A DNA stretch of 8,414 bases from Flavobacteriaceae bacterium (GTDB lineage: Bacteria; Bacteroidota; Bacteroidia; Flavobacteriales; Flavobacteriaceae): NCBI GenBank assembly GCA_014239895.1, contig JAAZXZ010000055.1:1-8414 (forward strand), read 5' to 3'. The first letter of the stretch is position 1; each line of letters opens with the position of its first letter. This document shows positions 1 through 8,300 of this stretch, in pieces. The translations under genes were made by a program, and so were the position numbers. The notes beneath the pieces were generated by a model. The model was not told the DNA's origin. It did no database searches and saw nothing but the letters and a program-made list of their open reading frames with translations.

Positions 1-231
1 GATGACAAAATATTAGAAGAAGCGGTTAATTGGGCAAAAGAATTAGCTAAAAAACCAACTTTGGCAATTGGCATAACTAAAGAAGATATGATGTTTTCAA
101 TTAATAATAGTTTGCATGATACTATAGCATTTGAAGCTAAAAAACAGATAATTGCATTTAAGAGTAAAGATCACATAGAAGGAGTTACTGCATTTGTAGA
201 AAAAAGAATTCCAAATTTTAAAGGGAAATAA
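1..231 (+). CDS. Enoyl-CoA hydratase/isomerase family protein, C-terminal part (5' end outside window)
   Basis: The frame is open from the first base and encodes 76 residues ending in TAA. The tail has the usual C-terminal helices of the crotonase family: a KELAKKPTLAIGITK segment, then a helix with FEAKKQI, and the typical end EGVTAFVEKRIPNFKGK, which matches the family's EGVxAFxEKRxPxFxG ending. Crotonase enzymes hydrate or isomerise enoyl-CoA thioesters in beta-oxidation and related routes. The oxyanion-hole and catalytic Glu regions lie upstream of the window, so hydratase and isomerase (PaaG-like) roles cannot be told apart. The next gene starts only 6 bp downstream, so the two are probably co-transcribed. 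An enoyl-CoA-processing role fits the acyl-CoA dehydrogenase and kinase genes that follow. Confidence 0.87.
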   Translation, partial: DDKILEEAVNWAKELAKKPTLAIGITKEDMMFSINNSLHDTIAFEAKKQIIAFKSKDHIEGVTAFVEKRIPNFKGK

Positions 232-237
232 TTAATT

Positions 238-1419
238 ATGGATTTTAAAGAAATAAAGAATACTATAAAAGAATTTGTTGAAAAGGAATTGTTTTCTTTA
301 GAACCCTGGATCTTGGATTCAAGTTGGGAAGAAAAATTACCAAAACTAAATGAACTAAGAGGAAAAGTTAAAAAGATGGGGCTTTGGCTCCCTCAAATCC
401 CAAAAGAATATGGAGGACTAGGGTTAACTCTTGAACAACATGGAGAGATTAGCGAAATTCTAGGTGCTAGTCCATATGGTTTTTATGTCTTTAATTGTCA
501 AGCCCCAGATGCAGGGAATATGGAAATATTAATAGAGTTTGGTACTGAAGAACAAAAAGAAAAATATTTAAATCCACTTCTAGATGGCAAAATAAGAAGT
601 TGTTTTGCTATGACTGAGCCTAATTTTGCTGGATCAAATCCTGTAAATATGGGAACTCTTGCAACTAAAGAAAATGGCAATTATATAATAAATGGACACA
701 AGTGGTTTACCTCTAGTTTTGATGGAGCAAAATTTGCTATAGTAATGTTAATTTCAGATCCTAATAATGAAAATCCATACAAAAAAGCAAGTCAAATAAT
801 TGTTCCTACAGATTCAGAAGGAGTTAAATTTATTAGAAATATATCTGTAATGGGACACCCTGGTGGAGGTTGGGAAAGCCATGCTGAAATTAAATTTGAA
901 AATGTGAAAGTTCCACTCTCAAATGTGCTAGGTGGAGATGGAGAAGGATTTTCAATAGCACAAAAGAGACTAGGCCCAGGAAGAATACACCATTGTATGC
1001 GCTGGATAGGTATGTGTGAACGTTCATTTGATTTGATGTGTAAAAGAGCTGCTAGTAGAGAACTAGCGCATGGCCAATTACTTGCAGACAAGCAAACAAT
1101 TCAAAATTGGATTGCTGAATGTAGAGCAGAGATTAATGCTGCAAGATTAATGATTAAGGACGCTGCACATAAAATTGATTCACAAGGAGTATATAAAACT
1201 AGAAATGAAATATCAATAATTAAGTTCTATTGTGCCAATGTTCTACAAAAGGTTGTAGACTATGCTATTCAGGTTCATGGAGCTCTTGGAGTAACTGATG
1301 ATACTATACTTGCTTCATACTATAGGCACGAAAGAGCAGCAAGAATATATGATGGTGCAGATGAAGTTCATAAAAGTAGAGTTGCAAGACAAATCCTAAA
1401 AAAATATAGAGATGTCTAA
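238..1419 (+). CDS. Acyl-CoA dehydrogenase family protein, ACAD10/ACAD11/LvaC-like
   Basis: This 393-residue protein has full acyl-CoA dehydrogenase length and layout. The N-terminal helical domain covers about 1-120. A beta domain follows with AMTEP (124-128), AGSNP (131-135) and GHKWFTSS (153-160), which line the FAD and substrate. The C-terminal helical domain has QVHGALGVT (346-353) and ends in IYDGADEVH (370-378). The stretch RLGPGRIHHCMRWIG (244-258) and the DGxDEVH ending are, from memory, hallmarks of the ACAD10/11 subgroup. The usual catalytic Glu near the C-terminus (Glu376 of MCAD) is Asp372 here, and the alternative site used by isovaleryl-CoA dehydrogenase aligns with Gly248. Family knowledge suggests it acts on a 4-phospho-acyl-CoA made by a partner kinase, removing phosphate to give an enoyl-CoA. 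The kinase gene is 2 bp downstream. The ATG at 238 is the natural start, 6 bp after the previous stop. A conventional acyl-CoA dehydrogenase role is the alternative. The fold is certain, the substrate is inferred. Confidence 0.95.
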   Translation: MDFKEIKNTIKEFVEKELFSLEPWILDSSWEEKLPKLNELRGKVKKMGLWLPQIPKEYGGLGLTLEQHGEISEILGASPYGFYVFNCQAPDAGNMEILIEFGTEEQKEKYLNPLLDGKIRSCFAMTEPNFAGSNPVNMGTLATKENGNYIINGHKWFTSSFDGAKFAIVMLISDPNNENPYKKASQIIVPTDSEGVKFIRNISVMGHPGGGWESHAEIKFENVKVPLSNVLGGDGEGFSIAQKRLGPGRIHHCMRWIGMCERSFDLMCKRAASRELAHGQLLADKQTIQNWIAECRAEINAARLMIKDAAHKIDSQGVYKTRNEISIIKFYCANVLQKVVDYAIQVHGALGVTDDTILASYYRHERAARIYDGADEVHKSRVARQILKKYRDV

Positions 1420-1421
1420 TT

Positions 1422-2501
1422 ATGTACGAAAACTATATTGATAAAGCCACTAAAATTAGACAAGGAGAAGAAATAAATTCTTCAAATTTACAAGAATACT
1501 TAACTAAAATATTATCGATAAAAGGTGATATTGAAATCTCTCAATTTCCAAATGGTTTTTCAAATCTTACCTATTTAATTAAAATTGACAAAGATGAATT
1601 TGTATTAAGAAGACCTCCTCATGGTGCTAAAATAAAAACAGGGCACGATATGTTTAGAGAGTTTAATATCTTATCAAAACTCTTTCCTTTTTTTAATAAA
1701 GTTCCAAAAGTTATATCGTATTGTGAAGATGTAAAAGTTATTGGAGCTCCATTTTACTTAATGGAAAAAATTAATGGGGTTATTATCAGGGGAAACTCTA
1801 AAATGATCAATAAACTAGATAAAGACAGTATGGGTGAAATAGCAAATAATTTTATTAATAATTTTGTTGAGCTTCATTCAATTGATATACATAAATCAAA
1901 ATTAAATGAAATTGGAAAAATAGATGGATATAACTTAAGACAAATTAAAGGTTGGATAAAAAGGTATAATAATTCTATAGTAGATGAATGTGCTAATTTA
2001 GAAAAAGCCGCAAAATGGTTGTTAAATAATATTCCTAAAGAGAGTTCAGCTTCATTAATACACAATGATTACAAATATGATAACATTGTTTTAAATTCTA
2101 AGAATATAAATAAAATAATTTCAGTTTTAGATTGGGAAATGTCTACTATCGGAGATCCTTTAATGGATTTAGGGACAACACTTGGTTATTGGATAAACCA
2201 TAATGATCCAGATTTTATGAAAAAACTAAATCTTAATCCATCATCAGTTGAGGGTAACCCTACAAGAGATCAGTTTGTTAATCAATATGCATTAAAAGCA
2301 AAAATTAACATTAATAATTTAACTTTTTATTATGTATATGGTTTGTTTAAAATTGCTGTAATTATACAACAAATCTATTTCAGATATAACAAGGGTTTAA
2401 CAAAAGACATGAGGTTTAAAAATCTAAATCTATGGATTAAAGAATTGGGATTAATTGCAAGCCAATCAATTGACAAAAAAAAATTAGATAATTTATTTTA
2501 A
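1422..2501 (+). CDS. APH-fold phosphotransferase, ACAD10/11 kinase-domain / LvaA-like (putative 4-hydroxyacyl-CoA kinase)
   Basis: This 359-residue cytosolic kinase of the aminoglycoside phosphotransferase (APH) fold has no signal or membrane segment. In order, it shows a nucleotide loop NGFSNLTY (44-51), the strand FVLRRPP (60-66), a helix with Glu80 (FRE), a hinge-like FYLMEKINGVIIRG (111-124), the catalytic loop HNDYKYDN (His214, Asp216, Asn221), and the metal-binding DWEMSTIGDP (Asp237 to Pro246). RRPPHG, VIGAPFYLME and DWEMSTIGDPLMDLG resemble the N-terminal kinase domain of ACAD10/11 and bacterial LvaA, which phosphorylate the 4-hydroxyl of 4-hydroxyacyl-CoAs. The ATG lies 2 bp after the stop of the dehydrogenase gene, so expression is probably coupled. 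The reversed order relative to the eukaryotic fusion (kinase first) is notable. Antibiotic resistance is unlikely given the partner gene. A nine-A run at 2475-2483 sits near the 3' end without breaking the frame. Confidence 0.94.
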   Translation: MYENYIDKATKIRQGEEINSSNLQEYLTKILSIKGDIEISQFPNGFSNLTYLIKIDKDEFVLRRPPHGAKIKTGHDMFREFNILSKLFPFFNKVPKVISYCEDVKVIGAPFYLMEKINGVIIRGNSKMINKLDKDSMGEIANNFINNFVELHSIDIHKSKLNEIGKIDGYNLRQIKGWIKRYNNSIVDECANLEKAAKWLLNNIPKESSASLIHNDYKYDNIVLNSKNINKIISVLDWEMSTIGDPLMDLGTTLGYWINHNDPDFMKKLNLNPSSVEGNPTRDQFVNQYALKAKININNLTFYYVYGLFKIAVIIQQIYFRYNKGLTKDMRFKNLNLWIKELGLIASQSIDKKKLDNLF

Positions 2502-2536
2502 ATAGATATGCAAATATAAGTGGATACTAATGTCTG
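2502..2536. other. Convergent intergenic gap, no terminator seen
   Basis: These 35 bp separate the stop codons of the kinase gene and metG. No stem-loop followed by a T-run is visible on either strand. Transcripts from both sides presumably run some way into each other or end by factor-dependent or unrecognised means. Confidence 0.6.
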
Positions 2537-4234
2537 CTAACTAATTTTTGATTTTCTTAATTTTTCAAGTTGAAATTCTATTTCTGAATCCTCAATTTTT
2601 GTAAATAATAATTCTGGTTCATTAATTCTAATCCCTGGTTTTATTAATAGATCCCCGGCTATGATCTTTCCCCATTCCCATTTAATATCATGGTTACTAT
2701 GATTAAGTATTTTCTTTAATTTATTAGAGGCAAAAGGTAAAAAAGGCTCTCCTAAAGTAGCCAAAATAGATGAAATTTGAAGTGATACAAATATTATATT
2801 ATTAACTCTTTTTAGATCAGTTTTGAAAATTTTCCACGGCTCCTGATCAGCCAAATATTTGTTTCCATGCCTAGCTATATTTATATACTCATTACAAGAT
2901 TCTCTAAACTTGAATTTCTCAACAAGTTTATTAATTAATACTACCGATTCATTTACTTTTTGTAAAACTTGCAAATCTTTCTTATCCAAGTCAATTGGTT
3001 TAGGAATAACACCGTCATAATACTTATTTGTTAGAACTACAACTCTATTAATAAAATTTCCATAAATTGCTACTAATTCATTATTGTTTCTTGCCTGAAA
3101 ATCTTTCCATGTAAAATCGTTATCCTTGTTTTCAGGTGCATTTACTGTTAATACGTATCTTAAAGCATCTTGTTTATTTGGGAATTCCTTTAAATAATCG
3201 GGCAACCATACAGCCCAATTATTAGATGTAGATATTTTCGCTCCTTCCAAATTTAGAAATTCATTGGCAGGAACATTTTTTGGAAGAATATATTCTCCAT
3301 GAGCTTTAAGCATTGCAGGAAAAATTATACAATGAAATACAATATTATCCTTTCCGATAAAGTGAATCAATTCTGTTTGAGGATTCTTCCAATACTTTTC
3401 CCAATCTAAATTCTTCTTGTCTGCCCATTCTTTAGTTGATGATATATAACCAATAGGTGCGTCAAACCAAACGTATAGCACCTTTCCATTAGAATCCTCT
3501 AATGGAACTGCTACACCCCATTCTAAATCCCTAGTAACAGCTCTTGGCTTTAGCCCATCATCCAACCATGATTTACACTGGCCATAAACATTTATTTTCC
3601 AATCAGACTTATGTTGTATTAAGATCCAATCTTCTAGAAAGGACTGGAACTCATCTAATTTCAAATACCAATGCCTAGTCTCTTTCAGTGATGGAGAATT
3701 ACCACTTATTGATGATTTTGGATCAATTAGATCTATTGCATTATGACTAGTTCCACATTTTTCACACTGGTCTCCATAAGATTTTTCATAACTACATTTA
3801 GGACAAATGCCAACTACAAATCGATCCGGTAAAAACTGATTTGCTTCTAAATCAAAAAATTGTTCCGTAGTTATTTCCTCAAAAAAATTATTATCATATA
3901 AATTTAGAAAAAAATCAGATGCAGTTTTATGATGTAGTTTTGAAGACGTTCTAGAATAGTTGTCAAAAGAAATTCCAAAGTCTGCAAATGATTTTTTTAT
4001 ATTTCTGTGATATCTGTCTACAATATCTTTTGGCATTAAACCCTCTTTTTTGGCTTTTATAGTAATTGGCACTCCATGCTCATCACTTCCACATATATAT
4101 GCAACATCATTTCCTATTAATCTCATAAATCTTGAAAAGATATCCGCAGGTATATACACCCCTGCTAAATGTCCTATATGAATAGGGCCATTAGTATAAG
4201 GGAGTGCAGCCGTTATAGTGAAAGTTTTCTTCAA
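2537..4234 (-). CDS. metG: Methionyl-tRNA synthetase
   Basis: Charges tRNA-Met (initiator and elongator) with methionine using ATP, in the cytosol. The 565-residue class I synthetase has the N-terminal signature AALPYTNGPIHIGH (9-22, HIGH at 19-22), CGSDEHG (48-54), a zinc knuckle Cys144-x2-Cys147-x9-Cys157-x2-Cys160, YVWFDAPIGY (254-263), and the second signature as KISTS (333-337) followed by NWAVW. KISTS in place of KMSKS is the form typical of Bacteroidota MetRS, not a defect. The helical anticodon-binding domain occupies about 390-530. The protein stops soon after it, so the C-terminal Trbp111-like tRNA-binding domain of many longer homologues (E. coli about 677 residues) is absent. The start must be TTG at 4234-4232: a stop codon lies two codons upstream, and the first internal ATG lies beyond the HIGH motif. 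It converges with the kinase gene across 35 bp and diverges from the LD-carboxypeptidase gene. Confidence 0.98.
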   Translation of the reverse strand: MKKTFTITAALPYTNGPIHIGHLAGVYIPADIFSRFMRLIGNDVAYICGSDEHGVPITIKAKKEGLMPKDIVDRYHRNIKKSFADFGISFDNYSRTSSKLHHKTASDFFLNLYDNNFFEEITTEQFFDLEANQFLPDRFVVGICPKCSYEKSYGDQCEKCGTSHNAIDLIDPKSSISGNSPSLKETRHWYLKLDEFQSFLEDWILIQHKSDWKINVYGQCKSWLDDGLKPRAVTRDLEWGVAVPLEDSNGKVLYVWFDAPIGYISSTKEWADKKNLDWEKYWKNPQTELIHFIGKDNIVFHCIIFPAMLKAHGEYILPKNVPANEFLNLEGAKISTSNNWAVWLPDYLKEFPNKQDALRYVLTVNAPENKDNDFTWKDFQARNNNELVAIYGNFINRVVVLTNKYYDGVIPKPIDLDKKDLQVLQKVNESVVLINKLVEKFKFRESCNEYINIARHGNKYLADQEPWKIFKTDLKRVNNIIFVSLQISSILATLGEPFLPFASNKLKKILNHSNHDIKWEWGKIIAGDLLIKPGIRINEPELLFTKIEDSEIEFQLEKLRKSKIS

Positions 4235-4328
4235 TATTTATTGATTATATTAGTAAATGTAAACATTTTGCCCCTTAATAAGAAGGGTAATTTTAGTAAG
4301 TTCTTTTATATTTATTAAAAATAAAATT
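4235..4328. promoter_or_regulatory. Divergent intergenic region with candidate promoters for metG and the LD-carboxypeptidase gene
   Basis: These 94 bp separate two divergent starts and must hold both promoters. On the + strand, TTTG at 4267-4270 is followed after 17 bp by TAATTTTA (4288-4295), a 7 of 8 match to the Bacteroidota -7 element TAnnTTTG with a plausible -33 TTTG. This would put the transcript start around 4300. On the - strand, TACATTTA (4261-4254) matches the -7 element 7 of 8, but no -33 TTG was found at a suitable distance. In such AT-rich DNA these matches are weak. Neither start has a recognisable Shine-Dalgarno sequence, only A/T-rich DNA, as is common in Bacteroidota. Confidence 0.35.
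4272..4287. repeat. Small inverted repeat CCCTT-aataag-AAGGG
   Basis: A perfect 5-bp inverted repeat with a 6-base loop, and the only G/C-rich patch in the divergent intergenic region. It lies between the candidate -33 and -7 elements for the rightward promoter, so a regulator-binding role is possible. It could also arise by chance. It is not followed by a T-run on either strand, so it does not look like a terminator. Confidence 0.3.
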
Positions 4329-5342
4329 ATGAATTTAAACAAGTTATTTTACTTATTTTTTACAATTTTGATAACAATAAATACAACGACTGAAATTTCT
4401 TCAAAAAATTTAAAAGAGATGGACAATAATTTGATTAGACCTGAATATCTTAAAGCTGGAGATACTATTGCAATAGTAGCTCCATCAGGCGTTCTCAATG
4501 ATCAAGAAAATTACATCAAAAAAGCTAAGAAACTACTAGAAAGCTGGGAATTGAATGTCATTATTGGAAAAAATGTTTTTAATAATTATGGACATTTTTC
4601 AGGAACTGATAAAGAAAGAACTAAAGATTTTCAAAAAGCACTGGACGATAAAACTATAAGTGCAATTTGGTGTGCAAGGGGTGGTTATGGGGCTATGAGA
4701 ATTATTGATGATCTTGATTATTCTGAATATTTAAAGAGCCCCAAATGGATAATAGGTTATTCTGATATTACAGCAATTCATAATGATTTAAATATTCTAG
4801 GAAGTGAATCAATCCATGGTATAATGTGTAAAAGTCTAGAAGATAAAGACATTAATAATGATAGATCAATTCAAACATTAAAAGATGTTTTATTTGGCAA
4901 AAAATTATCATATAATCTCAATCATATACCAGAAAATAAATTGGGGAAAAGATCAGGGAAAATTGTAGGAGGAAATTTAACCTTACTTCACTGTTTAGTA
5001 GGATCAAAATCCTCAATTAATACTGAAGGGAAAATATTATTTATAGAGGATCTTGGAGAGTATCATTATCATATTGATAGGATGCTAATATCTCTAAAAA
5101 GAGCTGGCTATTTTGATCATTGCAATGGACTCATAGTGGGAGATTTTAGTGATCTTAGAAAAAATACTACACCCTTTGGAAAGAACATAAAAGAAATTAT
5201 TTTAGATGCTGTTAAAGAATTTGATTTTCCTGTTCTATTTGATTTTCCCGCCGGACACGAAGAATTAAATATGCCTATAATTCTTGGAAGAGACATAATC
5301 ATGGATGTTAATAATTCAAAGTCTACTATTGAGTTTTTATAA
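4329..5342 (+). CDS. LD-carboxypeptidase, peptidase family S66 (LdcA-like), probably exported
   Basis: This 337-residue protein of the MEROPS S66 family removes the terminal D-alanine from murein tetrapeptides (L,D-carboxypeptidase) in peptidoglycan turnover and recycling. After about 35 N-terminal residues the family core begins with RPEYLKAGDTIAIVAPSG (37-54). Next come CARGGYGAMRIIDDLD (115-130) and the nucleophile motif GYSDITAIH (143-151, Ser145). Glu240 in FIEDLGEYHYHIDRM and His310 in FPAGHEELNMPIILG complete the Ser-Glu-His triad. Residues 1-25 (a Lys, then LFYLFFTILITI) look like a signal peptide or membrane anchor without a lipobox Cys, placing the enzyme in the periplasm. Met31 is an alternative start that would give a cytosolic enzyme like E. 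coli LdcA. The first ATG is preferred because the extra segment is strongly hydrophobic. The last 17 bp overlap the end of mfd on the other strand. A microcin-immunity (MccF-like) role is the less likely alternative within S66. Confidence 0.92.
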   Translation: MNLNKLFYLFFTILITINTTTEISSKNLKEMDNNLIRPEYLKAGDTIAIVAPSGVLNDQENYIKKAKKLLESWELNVIIGKNVFNNYGHFSGTDKERTKDFQKALDDKTISAIWCARGGYGAMRIIDDLDYSEYLKSPKWIIGYSDITAIHNDLNILGSESIHGIMCKSLEDKDINNDRSIQTLKDVLFGKKLSYNLNHIPENKLGKRSGKIVGGNLTLLHCLVGSKSSINTEGKILFIEDLGEYHYHIDRMLISLKRAGYFDHCNGLIVGDFSDLRKNTTPFGKNIKEIILDAVKEFDFPVLFDFPAGHEELNMPIILGRDIIMDVNNSKSTIEFL

Positions 5343-8300
5343 TCTTTTCTAATAATTCATAAGCTGAATTTATAGAAAAAATCTTGAAAAATTTAATAAC
5401 CATTCTACTGCCGTTCTTTGTATTTTTTTCTGAAATATCAGATAATTCAGAATTTGTATTAACAAAATTAATTAATGTTTTAAAATTTTTACTATCATTC
5501 ATATCTTCAGAATTTCCAATATAATGGCATATCAATGTATTTTTTTTTAATATAATCTTGTCAAAACCTAACTTTACTCCTATCCATTTTAATTCAATAC
5601 TTTTTAATAAATCAATTACTTGTAATGGTAATTTTCCAAATCTATCAATCAGATTATTACTAAAAAGCTCCAAATCATTATTTGTTTTAATTTTATTTAA
5701 TTCTGAGTATAATTTTAATCTTTCTGAGTTAGAATTAATATAATAATCAGGGAAAAGTAATTCAAAATCTGTGTCAAAATTAAGTTGTCTTTTATTCAAT
5801 TTTTCTTGAGGGATATCTAATTCCTTGAATTCTTTATTTTTCAATTCTTCTATTGCTTCATCTAAAATTTTCTGATAAGTTTCAAATCCCATTTCGTTAA
5901 TAAAACCTGATTGCTCTCCTCCTAATAAATCTCCAGCTCCTCTAATTTCTAAATCTTTCATGGCAATATTAAACCCACTACCTAATTCTGAATAATATTC
6001 TAAAGCTGTTATTCTTTTCCTTGCCTCATGAGTCATTGTTGAATATTCTGGGGTAACTAAATAGCAAAATGCTTTTTTATTACTTCTTCCTACTCTACCT
6101 CTCATTTGATGTAGATCACTTAACCCAAAATAATTTGCGTTATTAATAAAAATTGTATTAGCATTTGGAACATCTAGACCACTTTCAATAATAGTTGTAC
6201 TAACTAAAACATCAGAATTTCCATTGATAAACCTAATCATCAATTCTTCTAATTTTTTTCCTTTTAGTCTACCATGTGCAACTTCAATTTTAGCGTCTGG
6301 GACTAATCCTTTAAGTAAATCGGCAATTTCATCAATATTATTAATCCTATTGTTTACAAAAAAAACTTGTCCGCCTCTAATTATTTCATAATTTATAGCA
6401 TCCATTATAATTTTATTATTAAATCTAATCACCTGAGTATCTATTGGATATCTATTAGGTGGAGGGGTGCTAATAATTGACAAGTCTCTTGCAGCCATTA
6501 AACTAAATTGAAGTGTTCTGGGGATAGGAGTTGCTGAGAGCGTTAATATATCTATATTTTCTTTTAAAGTTTTTAATTGCTCTTTAACTGCTACACCGAA
6601 TTTTTGTTCTTCATCAATAATTAATAGTCCTATATCTTTATACTTAATTTTTTTATTTATTATCTGATGTGTCCCAATAATTATATCAATTTTACCATTA
6701 GATAAATTATAAATAATATTGCTTTTTTCTTTTGAAGATCTAAATCTATTTAAATAGTCTATAGAAATAGGGAATTCTTTTAACCTACTAGTAAAAGTTT
6801 TATAATGTTGAAAAGCCAATATTGTTGTTGGTACTAATATAACTACTTGTTTATTGTTGTCAACTGCCTTAAATGCAGCTCTTATGGCAACCTCTGTCTT
6901 TCCAAAACCAACATCTCCACAAACCAATCTGTCCATTGGCTGATCACTTTCCATATCAGACTTAATTTCTCTAGTTACTTTTATTTGATCATCAGTGTCT
7001 TCATAAATAAAAGAAGCTTCCAATTCAGTTTGTAAAAAAGTATCCGTAGAATATCTAAACCCTTTTCTTCTCTTTCTTTCAGCATATAATTTAATTAAAT
7101 CGTAAGCAATTTCTTTTACCCTTGACTTAGTCTTTTGTTTTAATAATGCCCATGCCTTACTGCCTAATTTATATATTCTTGGAGACTTTCCTTCTTTACC
7201 ATTATATTTTGATATCTTATATAAGGAATGGATGCTTAAATATAAAATATCCCTTTCCCCATAAATTAATTTAATAGCCTCTTGTATTTTTCCATCAACT
7301 TCTATTTTTTGTAATCCTCCAAAGATTCCTATTCCATGGTCAATATGAGTGATATAGTCGCCTTTACTTAACTTATTAATTTGTTTTAAGCTTATTGCTC
7401 TTTTATTGAAATACCTTTTTTTAAATCTAAACTTATGATACCTTTCAAAAATTTGATGATCTGTATAACATGCTAATCTATTTTCATTATCGATAAATCC
7501 TGATGAAAGCGGCATGATTAAAGTTTTATAATTCACATCCGATTCTGAGTCATTAAAAATTTCGTTTAATCTTATCTCCTGCTGCTTGCTTGTGCAACAT
7601 ATATAGTTAGTATATCCTTTGCTACTATTTGTATTTAGATTATCAATTAGTATTTTAAAACTTCTATTAAAAGATGGCTGAGGGATAAAAGAAAATTCAA
7701 TCTGATCTGTAGATTTATGCTTTATAGAATCAAATTCAATTAACCTAAATTTATTAATAGAGTCTAAAACATCATCAGGACTAGAATATAAAATATCAGG
7801 AGGCAAAATATTATGCTTATCTGTTATAGTATCAAAATTTTGTATAGAAAGTTGAAAATTATTATTAATATTAGATAGTAATAATTCTAAATTCTTTGTA
7901 AATATTATTGTGCTATCCTGTAATATATTAATAATATTATCCCTGCCTTGTATATTATAGCTTGATTGAATATTAGAAGTGATTTTAATAGATGAATGAC
8001 TTGATTCAGATAGTTGCGTATTAGTGTCAAACGTCCTAATTCTACTAATTTCATCTCCAAAAAATTCAATTCTGTATGGCCTCTCATTAGAAAAAGAAAA
8101 CACATCAACTATACCGCCTCTAACAGAAAAATCCCCAGGCTCAGAAACAAAATCTTGTTTTTGGAAATTTAATTCAAATAGTTTTGAATTAATATAATCA
8201 AGAGAAATTTGTTGTTTTAAATTAATATCTAGTGTGAGTTTACTTAACTCATTAGCTAGTAGAATTTTTTCTGTAATAGCATCATTATAGGTAATTATTA

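Noticed and set aside
498..1091. Antisense open frames inside the acyl-CoA dehydrogenase gene, and similar short frames inside the kinase, LD-carboxypeptidase and mfd genes
   Set aside because: They show no recognisable domains, lie wholly within well-supported genes on the other strand or in another frame, and have no independent start context.
1422..2501. Aminoglycoside resistance kinase
   Set aside because: Only the fold is shared. The motifs and the adjacent acyl-CoA dehydrogenase point to the ACAD10/11-LvaA group, not to a resistance enzyme.
3221..3240. Defective KMSKS motif in metG
   Set aside because: KISTS followed by NWAVW is the regular form in Bacteroidota MetRS and keeps the key Lys and Ser residues.
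5354..5370. Stem-loop AATTCA-taagc-TGAATT near the mfd end as a terminator
   Set aside because: It has a single G-C pair, no T-run on either strand, and lies inside mfd coding sequence. It is likely chance in AT-rich DNA.
5540..5548. Nine-T run in mfd (and nine-A run at 2475-2483 in the kinase gene) as a frameshift or programmed slippage site
   Set aside because: Both genes read through in frame with conserved-looking sequence on either side. Such runs are expected at this base composition.
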